31,915 bases of DNA from CAZOSF01 sp964582415 (lineage in GTDB: Bacteria; Bacteroidota; Bacteroidia; Flavobacteriales; Flavobacteriaceae): NCBI GenBank assembly GCA_964582415.1, contig CAZOSF010000023.1, positions 1 through 31,915 on the forward strand, read 5' to 3'. Under the pieces are notes generated by a model that was given only the letters and a program-made list of their open reading frames with translations, was not told where the DNA came from and did not search any database. The position numbers were made by a program, and so were the translations under genes. Positions 30,975 to 31,915 of the stretch are shown here, one piece after another (positions within the stretch are counted from its first letter, which is position 1; every line of letters begins with the position of its first letter).

Positions 30975-31388
30975 TTACGGAATTAGATGCAATTCCTTTG
31001 CCTTTTGTACTGCTTGGGTTCTCCGTTTAACATCCAGTTTGATAAAAAGATTTGAAAGGTGTGTTTTTACCGTGTTTTCCGAAACGAAGAGAACATCTCC
31101 AATTTCTTTGTTGGACAAACCTTCTGAAACCTTTTGAAGGATTTCCACTTCTCTTTTACTGATTCCCAGTTGTTGTAACTTTTTGATGTCTTGTTGAAAA
31201 ATTTCCTGAGAAATGACCTTTACTTTTTTGGGACGTAGGTGCCAGCCAAGTCCCAGAAAAACCAATGCGATACTTCCAAGGACAAGTTCCCATCGCCAAT
31301 TTCCCATACCGATTGAGTATTGACTGAGTTGAAAGAGGAGCAACAAAGCGACCACAATCCCAGAGAAAGTAATTACCGTTTTGGTCAT
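30975..31388 (-). CDS. Membrane-tethered LuxR-type transcriptional regulator
   Basis: 137 residues from the ATG at 31388; the 26-residue upstream extension lies inside the dehydrogenase frame and is not hydrophobic, so it was not used. Two membrane spans (about 5-23 and 34-50) are followed by a cytoplasmic linker (RPKKVKVISQEIFQQDIKKL). A LuxR/GerE helix-turn-helix follows at about 75-132: LGISKREVEILQKVSEGLSN, KEIGDVLFVSENTVKTHLSNL and FIKLDVKRRTQAVQKAKEL. There is no receiver or ligand domain, so input would have to reach the membrane part. The ATG overlaps the dehydrogenase stop by ATGA. The inverted repeat just downstream is a candidate target. Confidence 0.88.
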   Translation of the reverse strand: MTKTVITFSGIVVALLLLFQLSQYSIGMGNWRWELVLGSIALVFLGLGWHLRPKKVKVISQEIFQQDIKKLQQLGISKREVEILQKVSEGLSNKEIGDVLFVSENTVKTHLSNLFIKLDVKRRTQAVQKAKELHLIP

Positions 31389-31915
31389 GATTTTGGGGGT
31401 GGAAATGCATCCATGATTTTCTCGAAGATGACTTCCGCCAATTTTACCTTGCTTTCTACAGTCCATCCGGCAATATGCGGTGTCAATAATACGTTATCCA
31501 TCTTCATTAGTTCCTTTAATGCATGTGGGGTGTCTTGGGTAAACAAGGATTCGAAAGATACCTTTTCATATTCCAAAACGTCCAGGCCAGCGCCTAATAT
31601 GGCTCCTTTCTTTAATGCCTCCACCAAGTCTTCCGTAACCACACATTTACCCCGAGCTGTATTCAGCAACCAAAAGGGTTTTTTGAAACGATTAATAAAA
31701 GCACTATTTACCATCCGATGGGTTTCTGGAGTCCAAGGTACATGAAGACTCAATACATCTGTCATATCGAAAAGGGTCTGCAATGAAACCTGTGTGGCGT
31801 TCTTATTTCCAACCTCCTCTTTAATATCGTAACAAATGGTAGTGCAGTTAAATCCTTTCAGCTTTTTTGCAAAAGCTTTCCCCATTCTCCCATAGCCAAT
31901 AATTCCCACCACTTT
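31385..31915 (-). CDS. D-2-hydroxyacid dehydrogenase, NAD-binding and C-terminal part (5' end outside window)
   Basis: 177 codons are visible, open to the window edge; the N-terminal part with most of the substrate-binding domain is missing. The nucleotide-binding loop is VVGIIGYGRMGKAFAKKLKG (GxGxxG). Catalytic residues are in place: Arg in LLNTARGKCVVTEDL, Glu in AGLDVLEYEKV and His in LLTPHIAGWTVES, plus LHVPWTPETHRMVN. Such enzymes reduce 2-oxo acids (lactate, glycerate, phosphoglycerate); which one cannot be told. The GTG at 31912 is an internal valine, not a start. The stop overlaps the start of the LuxR-type gene, so both are in one operon. Confidence 0.9.
   Translation of the reverse strand, partial: KVVGIIGYGRMGKAFAKKLKGFNCTTICYDIKEEVGNKNATQVSLQTLFDMTDVLSLHVPWTPETHRMVNSAFINRFKKPFWLLNTARGKCVVTEDLVEALKKGAILGAGLDVLEYEKVSFESLFTQDTPHALKELMKMDNVLLTPHIAGWTVESKVKLAEVIFEKIMDAFPPPKS

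Noticed and set aside
31389..31466. 26-codon N-terminal extension of the LuxR-type regulator
   Set aside because: Lies inside the dehydrogenase coding region; the ATGA overlap at 31385-31388 gives a natural start.
1..31915. Mobile elements, CRISPR arrays, toxin-antitoxin or restriction systems
   Set aside because: No transposase, integrase, repeat-spacer pattern or defence-type gene was found on either strand; gene content reads as ordinary chromosome.

Overview
The window looks like a piece of chromosome from a marine-type member of the Flavobacteriaceae (Bacteroidota). The evidence is: Bacteroidota-style promoters (-7 box TAnnTTTG, sometimes with a TTG about 17-23 nt upstream) in front of many genes; a type IX secretion C-terminal sorting domain; families typical of the phylum (DUF6090, DUF4199, DUF1501/DUF1800 pair, short SSB, fused ornithine/glycine-lipid type acyltransferase); and many lipoproteins. 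I saw no rRNA, tRNA, CRISPR array, insertion sequence or phage gene. No stretch over 300 bases lacks a gene.

Layout. 1-3152 (-): a Na+/solute symporter followed by a lipoprotein GH13 alpha-glucosidase (3' end outside the window), a sugar-use pair with a LacI/CRE-like operator upstream. 3360-3692 (+): short ssb, ending at a strong bidirectional terminator shared with a convergent acyl-CoA:carboxylate CoA-transferase (3764-5047, -). 5240-6742 (+): a U32-family protein resembling tRNA hydroxylase TrhP, closely linked to a 4Fe-4S ferredoxin. 6739-8805 (-): metG. 8867-11965 (-): DUF1800 then DUF1501, the latter with a twin-arginine leader and a T9SS tail. 12083-13344 (+): LD-carboxypeptidase and YraN. 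13335-16673 (-): mfd. 16788-17216 (+): a TerB-like protein. 17234-18250 (-): fbp. 18330-20059 (+): GNAT and aspartate kinase. 20131-21945 (+): a two-domain lipid acyltransferase.

21948-28198 (-) is the most accessory-looking part. A promoter at 28246-28273 precedes an SGNH-like membrane protein, an MBOAT O-acyltransferase, a DUF6090 protein that appears to carry a SusE/SusF-like glycan-binding module at its C-terminus, and a His-rich TPR lipoprotein. A TerB-like protein, a cupin lipoprotein and a DUF2892 membrane protein follow. I read the first three or four as a candidate surface-glycan acylation system whose acceptor is unknown.

28454-28981 (+) is an isolated lipoprotein with a textbook terminator. 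29065-31915 (-) runs from a 2-hydroxyacid dehydrogenase (5' end outside) through a membrane-tethered LuxR-type regulator, DUF4199, DUF1801, a VOC protein and a TM2 protein. A perfect 10-bp inverted repeat lies between the regulator and DUF4199.

All family names come from reading translated motifs; no database search was possible.
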